Source of the DNA: Phytophthora sp. 'mugwort' | Taxonomy: Eukaryota; Oomycota; Peronosporomycetes; Peronosporales; Peronosporaceae | Direction: 5' to 3' | Assembly: GCA_033558025.1 (NCBI GenBank) | Contig: JAUCEF010000002.1 | Span: 1,240,001-1,304,000 of the forward strand | DNA: 64,000 nucleotides | Part shown: in pieces, positions 49,918 to 61,400 of the stretch | Layout: every line of letters starts with the position of its first letter | Position numbering within the stretch: position 1 is the stretch's first letter | Program-made: the position numbers and the translations under genes | Notes under the pieces: model-generated | Seen by the model: the letters and a program-made list of their open reading frames with translations, nothing else | What the model was told of the DNA's origin: nothing | Database searches by the model: none

Positions 49918-51256
49918 ATGTCCGTATTAAGTTCGAACTCGTCGAATCAGACATCAAAGAACATGGCTGCAAAGCGCGATGTCTCGGCGGCGCATCTCGA
50001 GTGGCAGCAGCGGCACAGGCAGGCGCTGCGGGCCACGGCCGAGTCGCTGCAGATAGGGCGCGCCACAGCGCATACACTTAGCATGCAGGCGGAACAGCTC
50101 GGACGCAGTGAGCGCGTGGTGGATGAGACGCAAGCGACTGTATCCATGTCCAAGCGCGTTCTTCAGGGTATGACGTGGTCAGGTTGGCTTTATAACAAAC
50201 TCTCCACCGCACCGCAACTTTTAGCCAACAAGGGAGCAACAGAGGTATGCCAGCGTAGAACGGTTTTTCGTTTGAAAAAAGTGTTTCTAAAGTTTTGTTC
50301 TTAACTCGCGGTTGTACAGATTACCATGGGGTTCATTTGTCCTGAGTGCAAAGTGATGTTCAAGTCTCCGGAACAGCTTGGGATGCACTATGGGAGTGTT
50401 CATGAGAAACAGGGAGGTGGCGGAGGAGATTCTCGAAATTTGGGGGGAAATCGGCCAAGTGAAGGACAAATTGGGCAAACGCAGCAGCAATGTCGAGCTG
50501 CTGGGGTATATTCTATGGAGGATATACATGACAAGTTTTTACGGGACCTAGAGCCGCAATTGGCGGAGCTAAAGGAGCAGTCACTGGCGCTGGGGGGTGC
50601 GTTGGCTGCGCAGAATGAACAGTTGACACAACTGGACTCGAAAATTGGACGAGTGCACCACGACATGAAGAGAGTGGGGATTCAAGCGGACAAACTCGCT
50701 GGAAAGAAGGTTCCGGTGGTGTTTAGGTTCCGTTGCGCGTTTCAGGAGGTCAACACGGGAAGGTTCTTGAGAGATGTAGACGGAGAGGCGCTTCTGAGGT
50801 ATGTAGAAGCGATTGCGGGATGTTTTGTAGAAGATGACTGGGTCTTCTTCTCATCTGAAAGCAAACGTGACTGTGCTGGTTCTTACTCTTATCTGTAGTG
50901 CTGACGTTGTTGTAGATGGCTGCACATTTCGTGCATACACTTTAGGCGATGACAGCGACGTATGGGGTTTCCAAAGCGAGAAGTCGAGTAACTTTTTGGG
51001 CATCAACCGATACGGAAATTTAAAAGTGCGAGGTGCTGATTTCAACTCGTACGAGCAGTTCCTACTAGAGTCCAAGCTGAATACGCCGCTCTTCTGTCTG
51101 TCTAGCTACTTTGGATTTGGCGGCTGGGTCAAAAGAACAGCGAACAGCAAGAACCTTACCATCATTCGAGGCACGTCTGATAACAAGCCCCAAGCAGCTC
51201 ACTTCAGGATTGTAAACTTGGAGGACGGAATAAATAGCGATCCCAAGGAGAAATGA
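49918..51256 (+). CDS. Qbc SNARE (SNAP-25 type) fused to a C2H2 zinc finger and a trefoil-like domain
   Basis: Three exons: 49918-50244, 50320-50798 and 50899-51256. The sum is 1164 bases, 387 residues. Residues about 25-90 form a first SNARE helix with the central Gln at about 57 (MQAEQLGRSE), ending in GMTWSGWLYNKL. A classic C2H2 finger follows at 116-137 (CPECKVMFKSPEQLGMHYGS then VH), in the place where SNAP-25 has its palmitoylated linker. After a Gly-rich loop comes a second SNARE helix at about 178-238 with central Gln207 (AAQNEQLTQLDSK). The last 145 residues are beta-rich (FRFRCAFQEVNTGRFL, FLGINRYGNLKVRG) and look like a beta-trefoil. SNAREs drive membrane fusion. The finger and trefoil would bring it to other partners or membranes. 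The start could be the Met codon at 49963. Confidence 0.75.
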
Positions 51257-51924
51257 ACCTTTTCTTCTTTTTCATTTTACCACTTACGCGAACAATGTTA
51301 TTATTTGTTTTTTCCAAGCTAAGACACGTTGGTCGTTTGAGATTGTGTATTTCAGCACGAGCTTCTCTTAGGCTGCACCACGACTTTCACTGATGACAGA
51401 AACAGAGCGGTTTGTAGTGTAGCTCGTGGGCATGTTATTGTGATAGATACTGTACACTAGCAGCATTTTTGCAGGTGGACGAATTCACTTCTGAAGAGAA
51501 GTCAGGAGTGACGGTGAGTAAGACGCTGGTCGCAATATTTCATCTTTTTTGGTGAAAAGTCATTTGTGAAGTTCAGCGGATACGCTCGTGGGGAAAGGAA
51601 GCGGAGGCGCTCGGCGCTGGGCATGAGGAGGAGGCTCGGAGATAAAGTTTAGACAATCGACGTTTCGACGAGGAGGAGGGCTAATCAGCGAGTTCATGGA
51701 GGACCGACCCAAGAACACGTACTTATTGAACAAGCGTAGTTTTGTACAAAAAAAAATAATTTAAACGTACTATAGTGTGTGGATTTCTTTAAGCATTGCG
51801 GAAAAAATTAACAGGACTCCCATACAGTCATGCGCCCAGTTTCATGGACGTGTACTAGCGTTTCGTCCTCAAAACATTGTCATTAGCTTAAAAATGTTCA
51901 GACTATTTGCAGATCGGCAGAGCC

Positions 51925-52047
51925 AGAACGCAACACATAACGCATTTGTGAGCACTTTTGTCTCAACACAACTTGACACATTTATGCACTTTCGTCTTGT
52001 TGCGAACATTTGCGCTAAGGTAATTAATATTTGATTTGGGTTTTAAC
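51925..52047. repeat. Direct repeat, copy 1 (about 120 bp)
   Basis: It shares cataacgcatttgtga, caacttgaca, tttatgcac, ttgttgcga and a ttgggt.tta end with the copy at 52204-52312. The copies are diverged by scattered substitutions and small gaps. Confidence 0.7.
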
Positions 52048-52203
52048 AGGCCGTGCCTGAAAAGAAAAGGCCACAAAAAGGTGGAAACCGAAAAAAAATA
52101 ATCCGGAAATTAATTTGGTATTGCTCATAGCACGCGCCGATTTTTAAGCTACATGCAATAGAGTCGCTATAGCATGACTCGGATGCATAACGAAAGTAAA
52201 GCG

Positions 52204-52312
52204 AGAACGCAAAGCCATAACGCATTTGTGACCACACTCAACTTGACAGATTTATGCACCGTCGCAATTTCTTGTTGCGAGCATTTTTCGATCTTTTCAT
52301 TTGGGTATTAAC
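52204..52312. repeat. Direct repeat, copy 2 (about 110 bp)
   Basis: Matches copy 1 at 51925-52047 in the same orientation, 157 bases apart. The pair could be remains of a short terminal direct repeat element. Confidence 0.7.
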
Positions 52313-52633
52313 TAAATTGTCGTGGAAAAAAACGTGTGCCGCTTTATGTCCCACTCATCTTCTGAAACTAAGTAAACAGCGCAAGTTTAGCTTCCTTATC
52401 GCGAGGTTTATCCTTGCTGGTACTATGCAAAAGTGACCACTAGACACGAAAGTGGCAGTTGATATCTGCGACCTACCGTGGGGTGCTGACAACATATTCA
52501 TTCACCACTGCTTTGCCGTCCGTAAGGTATTACCACTCATCAAATCCACTCCAAGACCACAAACCTAAAACTTCCAATGAGATCCTAGTCGCTCCACGCA
52601 GCCGTCTGCTGTTATAATACGATCTTGCTTTTA

Positions 52634-53236
52634 ATGGTATTCGCTTCCGCATTTCTCGCTACAACCTTTGCGGCAGCCGCAGCGTCTAGCGCCAAAATTT
52701 CAAACGCTCTTGATATTCCGTCAACGACTCGCTATCAGACAGTCAACGGTAGACTAGTGCGGAATGCCCAATCGCCGGGGCTCAATTCTCTTGGCTTCGA
52801 AGAGAGAGACAGACTTATCTCGTGGTTCAAGGTGGCACATGTGAAGGATTAGGTTAAAAATGTCAAATCGGACGATTTTGTGAAGAAAGCGTTGGGGCTG
52901 GACGGGCTGAAAGGCGCTGCACTTAAGACAAACAGCGAATACAAGTTTTACGAGGAATTTATGTCGCGCATGACGGCTCAATGGCTGAGTTATAGTGTAC
53001 AAGGAATGCCCCCCTTCGAGTTCTGGAAACTCCTGAAATTAGGCAGAATTCCTGCTAGCGAACTGAAAAGTAGCGTCCCGTACAACTTTTACCTGCACTA
53101 CGCGACGAAGTATGATGATCAGTTATTTGATCGGGTTAAGAAGGGCTTCGAGCCCATGATAATCATTGGAGGGACCAGCCGAGCGGAGATGACAGTAAGA
53201 CTCGAAATTTGGGCCAAGGCATACAGACCAAATTAG
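52634..53236 (+). pseudogene. RXLR-like secreted effector gene, broken by one stop codon
   Basis: The frame opens at 52634 with a short hydrophobic signal-peptide-like start (MVFASAFLATTFAAAAA). After about 40 residues there is a degenerate RXLR position (GRLVRNA) and then an EER motif (GFEERDR). An in-frame TAG lies at 52850-52852. Downstream, still in frame, is an alpha-helical domain with WY-type spacing (FWKLLKLGRIP, YNFYLHYATKYDD, RLEIWAKAY) ending at 53236. Such proteins are carried into plant cells by Phytophthora to suppress defence. With the stop codon this copy would make only the leader and EER part. Confidence 0.6.
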
Positions 53237-53931
53237 TACGTTATAAGAATGTTGGGAGTTGGGGGGAAGGAGGCAGGCCCATTAGAAAATGAAGCCTACC
53301 TTAAGTATTTGAAGAGACCTATACCACGTCATAATGCTCGTGACAAAGTCCTCTGTTGAGTATGAACCGAGCGGAAACAGCATCAAAATATTCCAGCCAC
53401 GTTGGAAAATGTGCTTGGTCACCTTGACGAGCATGCGGGCTTGAAATTCCCAGTTGGCGTGTTTTGATCTCGCTCGTACTGTCATCATATGCCAGATTTC
53501 CATGTCAACCTTAAATAATGTGTTGTAGCTTCAAATATGCACTTTTGACTCGTGCATGTGATCGGGTTTGAGGTTCAGCTAACTGCGGAAGAGAAACCAA
53601 TACCTAAGGCAAGATACATGTAGAACTTCGTCGAAATTTGCTATTCAGGAAGTACATAATATACTTTTATTGTAAGTGTATTATTCTCAAGCACAACGGC
53701 GCTTTTCAAATCCGACTTGTACGAGCGCGGTTGTGGAGGAACGCGAGCACCTATTTTTTCTGTACTGTAGTCTAATGGCTGCTTTCTCACTCTAAATTTA
53801 TCGCATAGGTGAGATAAACATATCCTTTGCTTCCACTTAAACCTTATATAAATAATACGCTAGGTGTCGCCAGCATTATTTTTATTAAGAAGTACAAATG
53901 GCCCGGTAGGCATGTTACGCCATGTTACGCC
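53237..53931. other. Intergenic, no gene seen
   Basis: About 0.7 kb of AT-rich sequence. No supported frame or repeat. Confidence 0.45.
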
Positions 53932-54636
53932 ATGAGCGATCAAGTCGGTCCAAGAGGCCGAGTTCGCGGTTTTGAGCATTATTACAGTGAGAGAAGAGTA
54001 CAAAGTGAAGCTCCTAGCTCTGATCTTGATCATATCAACACATACAAGGGCAGATTCATCTCCTGGTGTGTCCAAGAGCCATATCAAAGCCAACCAAAAG
54101 TAGTCGGGCTCCATGCTTCTGAGGTTGCAGAGGGCAAGGAAAAAAATTCACGTACTGGGTAATTATTATTGTTTTTTTTTTTTTTTTTAGCTCGAGCGGC
54201 CTCAGTGGATGTCGTGGAGAATATTCAAAAACATGGAGGGAGGTTGTGCGCCCCTACATTTATAACCACGAGCGTGTGTAAAGACCTGGATTTTCTAGAC
54301 CAAGATGATTTGGTGGAGTGGCTTGGATTCCGTCTTGTTCGCAATCCGTTCATCATCGATAAAGCACTTGACGATATCGTCAGCTCTCGACTTGCCACTA
54401 ATGTTCACGATGAGCGTTCTCTAAAATATTGGAACTCCGCTAGCTGGCGTCAAAATAATAAACTTGCTAGCAAGCGCGGTAGTCCAGTTTCAGTGGTATT
54501 TCAGCCAAATCCAAATTTAAAGGCTCGTTGGAAGAAGCAACCTCCACCGCAGCCTTTAGTAAAACCGTTGCCTAGCATTAGCCCTGAAGATGATGTCGTG
54601 GATGGGTCGCGGATTGCTGCAGCTCAGGAAATATGA
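53932..54636 (+). pseudogene. Unknown protein gene, doubtful or decayed
   Basis: A first open part begins MSDQVGPRGRVRGFEHYY and stops at a TAA at 54160. In the same frame a second part starts after a run of 18 T and reads VDVVENIQKHGGRLCAPTFI and DFLDQDDLVEWLGFRL, to a stop at 54636. A short intron of 39 bases (54152-54190, GTACTG to T18-AG) would join them in frame, but that is shorter than other introns here. So either a very short intron, a nonsense change, or a wrong model. No family was recognised. Confidence 0.35.
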
Positions 54637-54703
54637 CACGATTTCATACTATACGGAATGGAGAAGTACTGATTTACATGCTGACTTCCATGAAGACAGA
54701 TAC

Positions 54704-55707
54704 CTACTCAGCCGCAGCCTGAGCTGCAGACGCTCTACTGGCATCATCTCGTTGAATGTTTTCCTCAATCACTGTTCGCAAGGCAATCAAATTAATAGAT
54801 ATCTGGAGATTGTTGAGACCAGCCAAAGCTGCTGGCAAAGAACCACCAACATACACAGATGCAACTGGAAATGAAATCGTTAACAGAGGTGGTAGAGGAT
54901 TGCCAAATTCCAATTCCTGGACGACGGGTTGACCACGTTGGTGCAAAATAGCAACTCGGCGCAATGGAGTGGCACCGCCAGCATAGATCTTGATTCCGAT
55001 CGCTACTTGGACAAAAGTTTGAGCCATCCAACGCACGAGTTTGGCACGAAGTGATCCCAAGTCGTCGTTCTTGTACGCAACTTCGACTATGACGTTGGGA
55101 AATGGACAGCCATTTGCAGCCTGTAGCACTGCTCCTCCAACCGTCAGACCCATAGGAGAAATGCTCGAATCGGGTTCTTGGCCACGATCTCCGGTCCAGC
55201 ATGTCGGTTCTCCCCTTACCACAGTTTCATAGAGTGGAATGCTGTTCCCGAGTGTCTGTATTTGCCCAGCGATTGAATCCGTAATTTTCTTTGCTGTTCT
55301 TTCCTGAACGAAAGACGGAATGCTGTAGATGAACACTCTTCCTGTTCCCGTACCATCAGCGAGAGGCTCGAAGGCCCACCGTCTCACTCGCCCTTCGTTG
55401 ACATTGAGCCATCGTTCGAAGTCCTTCCATGTGGTGGTTTCACACAAGACAACAGTCTCCAAAATACATCACCATCTTCACCAATTGATGGCGCATTCGC
55501 GGGTGGGTCGTTCCAGATAGCATTTAACTTTTTCTTCGCCTCGTCGACATCTTTCAAGTGAATCACTTGCTTTCCTCCAATCGCCATCGTTGATGACACT
55601 GCTGATACAGATGACACTGCTGCTGCTGGTGGTGCTGAGAGGCTGATCGAGGAGTGACTGTTCCGATTCTTGACAAGCATCGTCGCTTCTCGTTTGTTTG
55701 CCAGCAT
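54704..55707 (-). pseudogene. Uma2-like PD-(D/E)XK fold protein with a one-base frame break
   Basis: The minus strand begins at 55707 or at an inner Met (MAIGGKQVIHLKDVDEAKKK). It continues to GEDGDVF near 55470. There the frame breaks in a short T run and resumes one frame over at 55462 (ETVVLCETTTWKDFERWL). One missing T would explain it. The rest has a nuclease-fold signature: GDRGQEPDSSISP (Pro-Asp), then PNVIVEVAYKN (Glu) and LRAKLVRWMA (Lys). Next are QVAIGIKIY and LHQRGQPVVQELEFG. This resembles bacterial Uma2 (DUF820) proteins. It may be a pseudogene or a sequencing error in a homopolymer. Function in oomycetes is unknown to me. Confidence 0.55.
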
Positions 55708-56039
55708 CTTCTCTTTCCCCTTTCTCTTTTCCCGTTGATGAAAGATCTCGTTTTCCGTTGATAAGGAAAGTGGGGATACTGGTAAATATCTGTATTAAAC
55801 TATTGTAACTGCGTGGAAGGAGCTTTTTAAACGAACCGCCCACCTGTATTGTATCGGTATGCAAATTAACCTGGCAAATGATACCTACGATACCCGATAT
55901 CTTGGTATATCTGATACCAATTTGATCCACCGATTTGGTAGTTAGCAAAATGTGGAGCAAAGTATCAACTTTGTTCCATACATTTATTTGATACCTGTCT
56001 AATACTATATCGGATTCTCGTTTTCTGCCAATCTGATAT
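55708..56039. other. AT-rich spacer
   Basis: Repeated short tgatacc and gatatc patches near 55850-56035, no coding frame. Confidence 0.45.
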
Positions 56040-58492
56040 CTAGCGACTCTGGAAGGAGCTCGTTATCGATGTCTGAGTAGTTCTTGCTTCTTGTTCGACA
56101 CGCAGTTGATCCCGCATTCGGAGCTGTAGCTTTCGGAGGTCCTTTAACAGTTTTTCGTTAGTATCCGAATACTCTAGGGATATGAAAATGACACTCCGGA
56201 TTGCATCAACTTTCTCCTGCGTGGTCTGTTCCGGCAACACACAATCGACGCTGTCCTGATCTTCATCATCAGCTGAGATATCCCCCGCCGTATCAACGAA
56301 AGCGAAGTCAACCTCATCACTAAGTAGCTCTTCGTCCGTTAGCGTGCCCATCTTGATATCATGCTCAGCTGGATTGCAAACGATGTCGTCAATGTTCATC
56401 GGATTTTGAATCGAAGGCGATTCAAACAGTCCATGATCTCTCCATTGAGTAGTTCGTCAGCCACTCTCCGTGATCTGGGGGTAGATGTCATACTAACCAC
56501 GAGATTAGTGCGGCGGAAGTTTTCAACACCAGGTCATCGGCCTGGGATCGCCTAGCTCGCGCCAACATGCTTTACCCATCGTATTGCTGGCAACTGATTC
56601 GCATCGTAAATATCACGTGTCAGACGCTCTTCTTTTTTGTCTAGTGTCTGTTGCAGTTGTCTGTGCCTATATCGTCGCATTAAAGCGGCAATAATGCCAG
56701 CGTCAAGTGGCTCAACTTGGATGTGGTATTAGGGCTCAAGAAAATAACCTTCACGTGTTAAAGATTCAAGCCGGTATCAATATGACAGGAAGTATTGTCT
56801 AGCAGCAACACCACCTTTCGCATTTGGTTTTTCATGTCTGCTTCAAAGCTGCAGAGCCACTCCCGAAACAGAATAGCCGTCATCCACGCTTTCTTGTTGT
56901 TGCGATAGAAGAAGCCTAACTGCTTCCCCGTCTTTTTCTTAAAGCACCGAGGTTTATAGGCGTGACCGATGAAGAAGGGCTCTCTCATGTCGGACCATCC
57001 GCATTGCATGCCATGCAACCGTAAATCGAGTTTTGCTCTTCTTGGATCCTTCGAATTGACGGGTGGAAATTGTTTTGTCCGGATAGAACATATTACAATT
57101 TTAATGAAACGAATAACCCCGTTTCATTAAAAATCGTAACATCGGAGAGGGCATATTGACTCACTGTCGTCCGAATGTCTTCTTTGAGATCTGGGCGTGA
57201 AGCATTATTGACAGATCCGCTTTCTCCGTGTGTACTGAAGCTCTTGAGTCCATGGCGTCCCCGAAAAGGTTGCAACCAGCCGCCGGAAACTGCATCTGAC
57301 CCTCTTGATCCACTCCCATTTTCAGCAAACTCTCGTTGTGCTTTATCGACCAGTTGGTTCTGTGTGGGTGACGGCTGCCCTTGTCGATACCGAATAAACC
57401 TTTGTTATCACATATAATATAGGGTACGCACATAAACCAGATATACACTGGCCTGTCTACCTGAAGCGTTTCCCCATTGACCCACGTGAACTTGAAGTCT
57501 ATTAATCCGCGTTGAGCTCTGCTACGACACGAATCATGTCGTCAAAGTCATCATCTAAACTAAATGCTCCTATCTCCTTGTCCAGAAATCCCGCGCTGAG
57601 AACTTCATCTACTATATCGTCAGCATTCTCTAGGATTTCCATCGTAACTGTTGTAGTGTCTTCATTTGCAGCATCTCGCTCAATCAAGCCGCATTTTCGG
57701 AAGGCCGATGCTAAACGTAGATTCTGCCACACCACACAAAGTCGAATGGATCCAGTTGCACAAATCTAAGCGATCCGGCGCTTTCAGCTTGAAAGCGACC
57801 CAGGTCGCCGCGTTCGCAGCTGCTCCCTCAGGTGGCGAATCCACATTTTCTCAGTCGCACTTTAGCGCGCCATTCCATGTTGCGTCTGCAAGCTGAGATA
57901 CAGAGGTGATTTTTGGCGGGGCCTTCAGTAATCTCACATCAATTTGCTCTGCATAATCGGTTGCGATCTGTTGCAGATCAGATGGTTTAATTTGTCCTTG
58001 TCGAGTTTTATAGCGTAGCGAAAAGCGGTCGTGCCTTGAAGTGCTCTCGCCAGCACCACGACGCCTTAAACGTGCAATGTTAGCTGCTTTTGCAAGTTCT
58101 AATGCTTGAAGACGCAGTATCGTCGGCGTCACTGGCACAACCTCTTCACGCAACTCGTTTATCCACCGAACTAAGCCGATCTCTTCATTTTTCGGCAGCA
58201 CATTCCTTCACCTTTCTTTCGAGACCTTTTCTTGTCGGCGCCGCCGCGTTCACAACACGCATCCTCAAGTTTCTGCCGAGTCCGGCGCCAACCCTGTATC
58301 AATGTACGGCGACTATCAAACTTTGACGGAAGCAGGTCAGGGTAGGCTGCGAGGTAATCTAGGACTTTGAGTCTGTGTAAGGCGGAAAAAGGTGATACTG
58401 TGTTCGTCTTCGTCTTTCGGCCTTGACCTCCAGGCAGTCGAGGGCATCCTTTGGGTCGGCGCCGCTGCGTTGGAGCCATGGCACAATGAACG
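56040..58492 (-). mobile_element. pogo/Tigger-like (CENP-B-type) transposon remnant
   Basis: Minus strand. The N-terminus near 58492 (MAPTQRRRPKGCPRLPGGQG) leads to a helix-turn-helix (HRLKVLDYLAAYPDLLPSKF). The CENP-B-type second DNA-binding part lies at 58201-57851 (LPKNEEIGLVRWINELREEV). The catalytic core follows. TIFNETGLFV near 57110 corresponds to the usual MDETGLF, so the first Asp is replaced by Asn. FFIGHAYKPRCFKKK and KVVLLLDNTSCH (second Asp) lie near 56960-56775, and RRYRHRQLQQTLDKKEE near 56640. The acidic tail ends at 56040. A piece at 57735-57502 looks like the C-terminus of a related copy, so two elements may be nested. Dead. Confidence 0.65.
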
Positions 58493-58989
58493 GCGGAAAA
58501 GACAGTTCGAGGAGCTGTATGCGATAACTTAGGATGCACGGTGGTCTTTCTGAGAGAATACAGCTGGATCAGGCCCGGAACGAGTCCGGAAGAGCTGAGT
58601 GTGGCGGTCACTTACACTACAGCGGCGTGCTGAGGATGAGACCTGTGTATGGTGTGTTTTGGGTGAACTCGATCAGTGCGAGTAGGCAACACGACTAAGC
58701 TGCCGGTTGCTCTCTGGTCCATGGAACACTGACGCTTGCGGACGTTGGCTGACCAAACTGTTGGCACAGTATTCCACGGAGGTTTTGTTGCCCAATGCTT
58801 TCCTCCTGAGCTCACAACCACAGCAACTCGAATACATGTATACCGATCGACTTTGGTGGTCACTTTGCTATTTCCATCTTCGTGCACAAGCCCTGCCTTC
58901 GATACTCGCTGCAGTCTTTGCACACGCCAATCTCCTAAGTGCCCAAGAGTCGAGATGATAGAAAGCTCTTAGGTTACGAGCCCAACTGC
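58493..58989. other. Unassigned DNA between transposons
   Basis: Open stretches on both strands but nothing recognisable. Confidence 0.35.
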
Positions 58990-60470
58990 TACAAGACTGC
59001 TCAAGCATGAGCAACGCCGGTGACGGCAACGCTACGAATGCGACAGTAACGACGACTCCACTAATCGGGAGTAGCAAACCACGCAATACGACGAGGAGGG
59101 CGGCTTCGACCTGTACAAGGCCATGCTGCCGTCCTACTTGGCCCAACACGGGTTCTCGACTTTGTTGTTGGGACGGAGGTGCTAGGGCCAACACCAACGG
59201 CAACAGAACAAGCAAGATACGCCCAGAAGAATGCTCTCGTTGTGACGCGTTACTGCGCGGCGTATTGGCCAAGAACGCGGCCAAGATCTGCACCACGACG
59301 GACGCGCGCGACATATGGTTGGCTTTTGAGGAGGAGAAGACTCAGCGCAACTACTCGAACGCGCTGTTGGGAGCAAGAGGTTCTACCCGTATGAAGCGAT
59401 GAGGCGCTAACTACGCAACCTGAACGAGATCATCTCAAATGCAGAGATGGTGAAGGTCATTCTGCAGGGTGGTGGTGTATGAGTATCGCGTGTTGTACGC
59501 ATGCTTGACAAAGACGTGCGCGAGGGATGTGAATGTGCTGAACACTCTTCGAGGTGAAGCCGAGCTGGACAAGCAGCGCAGCAATCAAAGAAGAAAAGCG
59601 GTGGGACTTCCGATACTGCGAAGATTATTCAGGTACAGCAGCAACAGCAACAGCAACAGCAAGGAGCTAAGGACAAGCTCAAGTTTCAGCAGAAGGGCGA
59701 CAACAAGAAGAAGCTCAAGGGGAAGTCCGGCGATTTGTCGAGACGAGAATGTGCCATTTACGTAAGCAGCCCTGGTCAGTAACTATGATGAATACCTCGA
59801 GAAGCAGCGTCTGAAGGAGCAAAAAGGAAGCTCCGTCAAGTGGGTAGAATGGCGGCAAAAAGCCGGGGTCCCGATGTAGTTTGCGCGGTGAGGTGGCAGT
59901 GGTAATGGCAAGCCAAAGGCTATCGGCATGGTTGCGAGAAGTGACGTTATTTCTAGCCAGATGTGACGAGTGGATGATCGACACAGGTGCTGGAGTTCAC
60001 GTGTGTTCGGATTGGTCGGCATTCACAACTAGGAGGAAGACAAGTTGACGTTTGTGGAGTGGAAAGGTGATCTCAGTAGCAGTGAAGCCCACGAACCGGT
60101 TGCCATGCGTGACATACACAGTGACTGGCACTGACGTCGTTCTTGAGCTCGAGGAAACGCGCTACGCCAACACTGCTCCACGATTTGTTGATCCTGGAAC
60201 GCCTGGAGCAAAGCGGGTGGATACGTTCCTATCACTCTGAGACTGGACGTCCTGAAGATCGCGTCATGTTTCTTGACCACGGTGATGTACGGCTGGTGTT
60301 GCCCAAGCGTGTTGATGGCCACTACTGGTTGCAGACAAAGAAGCGTACCGTGGTCGATGGGAACGTGTGCATGGTGACATCGAGTCACGAACAGAATTAA
60401 GTACAGCATTCACTGGTAGCCGAACGAATGGAACCACATCAGGAAGTGCAACCTGACTGCCATTGTAGCG
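58990..60470 (+). mobile_element. Ty1/copia remnant, gag and protease part
   Basis: Plus strand. Gag pieces occur in alternating frames: LYKAMLPSYLAQHGFSTLLL near 59115, GPTPTATEQARYAQKNALVV near 59185, LAKNAAKICTTTDARDIWLA near 59260. A CAG-rich Gln stretch follows near 59635-59660. The protease motif WMIDTGAGVHVCSDW lies near 59970-60015. Then comes the short block before the GAG-pre-integrase domain (DHGDVRLVLPKRVDGHYWLQ, 60275-60335). There are many frame changes and stops. The sequence that should follow (GAG-pre-integrase, integrase) is found reversed at 60480-61400. Confidence 0.7.
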
Positions 60471-60479
60471 CCGCGCCAA

Positions 60480-61400
60480 GAAATGTTCCACGTGCGTGCT
60501 ATCCACAGTGATATCCTCGCGAAGGAGACATCACGTCGCTCAATCAGATCACCTGTCCGCAGGTTGAGAAGCCTCTATCCAAGGGAGGTCTGCGAATATC
60601 CAAGAAACAGGGTTGGAACTGCTTTTGGGCTCAACTTGCCTACCCGTTTCTTTTTCAGAACGTGAGCGAAGGCAACACAGCCACACACATGCAGCTTGCC
60701 AAAGTCCGGCTTCACCCTGTGAGTTTCTGGGACGGAGTCATGCCAGGTAGAGCTTTGGTCGAGCTCATGTTGTCAACCTCGACAACATACGTCAGGATTT
60801 ATCCCCAGAGTGACTTCGGTAAGCCGGTTCCTTAACGAATGGCACGTACCTTATTCACCAAGTTGCCGTTCTGTCGCTTGATTAAGCTGTTCTCCTCCGG
60901 CGTGTAGCTTGGTGGGTCGTAATTCAATGCCGTGGTCAGCGAGAAACTTCTTCATCTTGTTGTTCACGAACTGACCACCTTGGTCAAACCGAACATTGTT
61001 GATCACGTGATGCATTTCCAGTCGAAAGAATCAGGTTCATCACATTCCTAGTAGCCTCGCCCTTGTTCTCAAGCAAGTAGCACCACTTGTACCTCGAAGC
61101 TTCATCCTGTACGTGTTGGAAATAGTGGTTGCCACCCACTGTTTCCAAGCCAATGTTGCAGACGTCTGACATCAAGCGATCGTAGCAAACCGTGCTGCGC
61201 TTGTTATGACGCTTGTGGGACATTCTCCGCTGCTTAGCCATCGGACAGGCAATACAATCCAGAGGCTCCTTAAAAAAATTGTTCCGTTTCAGTGACTGCA
61301 TGCCATCGACCATCTCCCTCAGAACCATTTGTTTCAGTGCCTGCACATTCAAGTGAGCAAACTTCATGTGCCATCTCATGAGCGAGGGTTGTGTTCGTAA
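60480..61400 (-). mobile_element. Ty1/copia remnant, integrase part, inverted
   Basis: Minus strand. RWHMKFAHLNVQALKQMV starts near 61375, with the His/Cys zinc-type set of the GAG-pre-integrase domain (His in FAHLN, Cys in CIACPMAKQ). The integrase core has LMSDVCNIGLETVGG (first Asp), YKWCYLLENKGEATRNVMNL, then FDQGGQFVNNKMKKFLADHG (second Asp) near 60985-60925. A later stretch (GMTPSQKLTG, then CGCVAFAHV with KKKRVGKL in shifted frames) lies near 60740-60640, down to about 60480. The opposite orientation to the gag-protease part is clear. Confidence 0.7.

Larger units (their letters stand above)
51257..52633. other. Unassigned AT-rich DNA with two direct repeats
   Basis: About 1.4 kb with no supported reading frame. 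The two direct repeats inside it are listed separately. Confidence 0.45.

Noticed and set aside
54152..54190. A confident 39-base intron joining the two parts of the gene at 53932-54636
   Set aside because: It fits the frame but is shorter than all other introns in the window, so it was only mentioned as one possibility.
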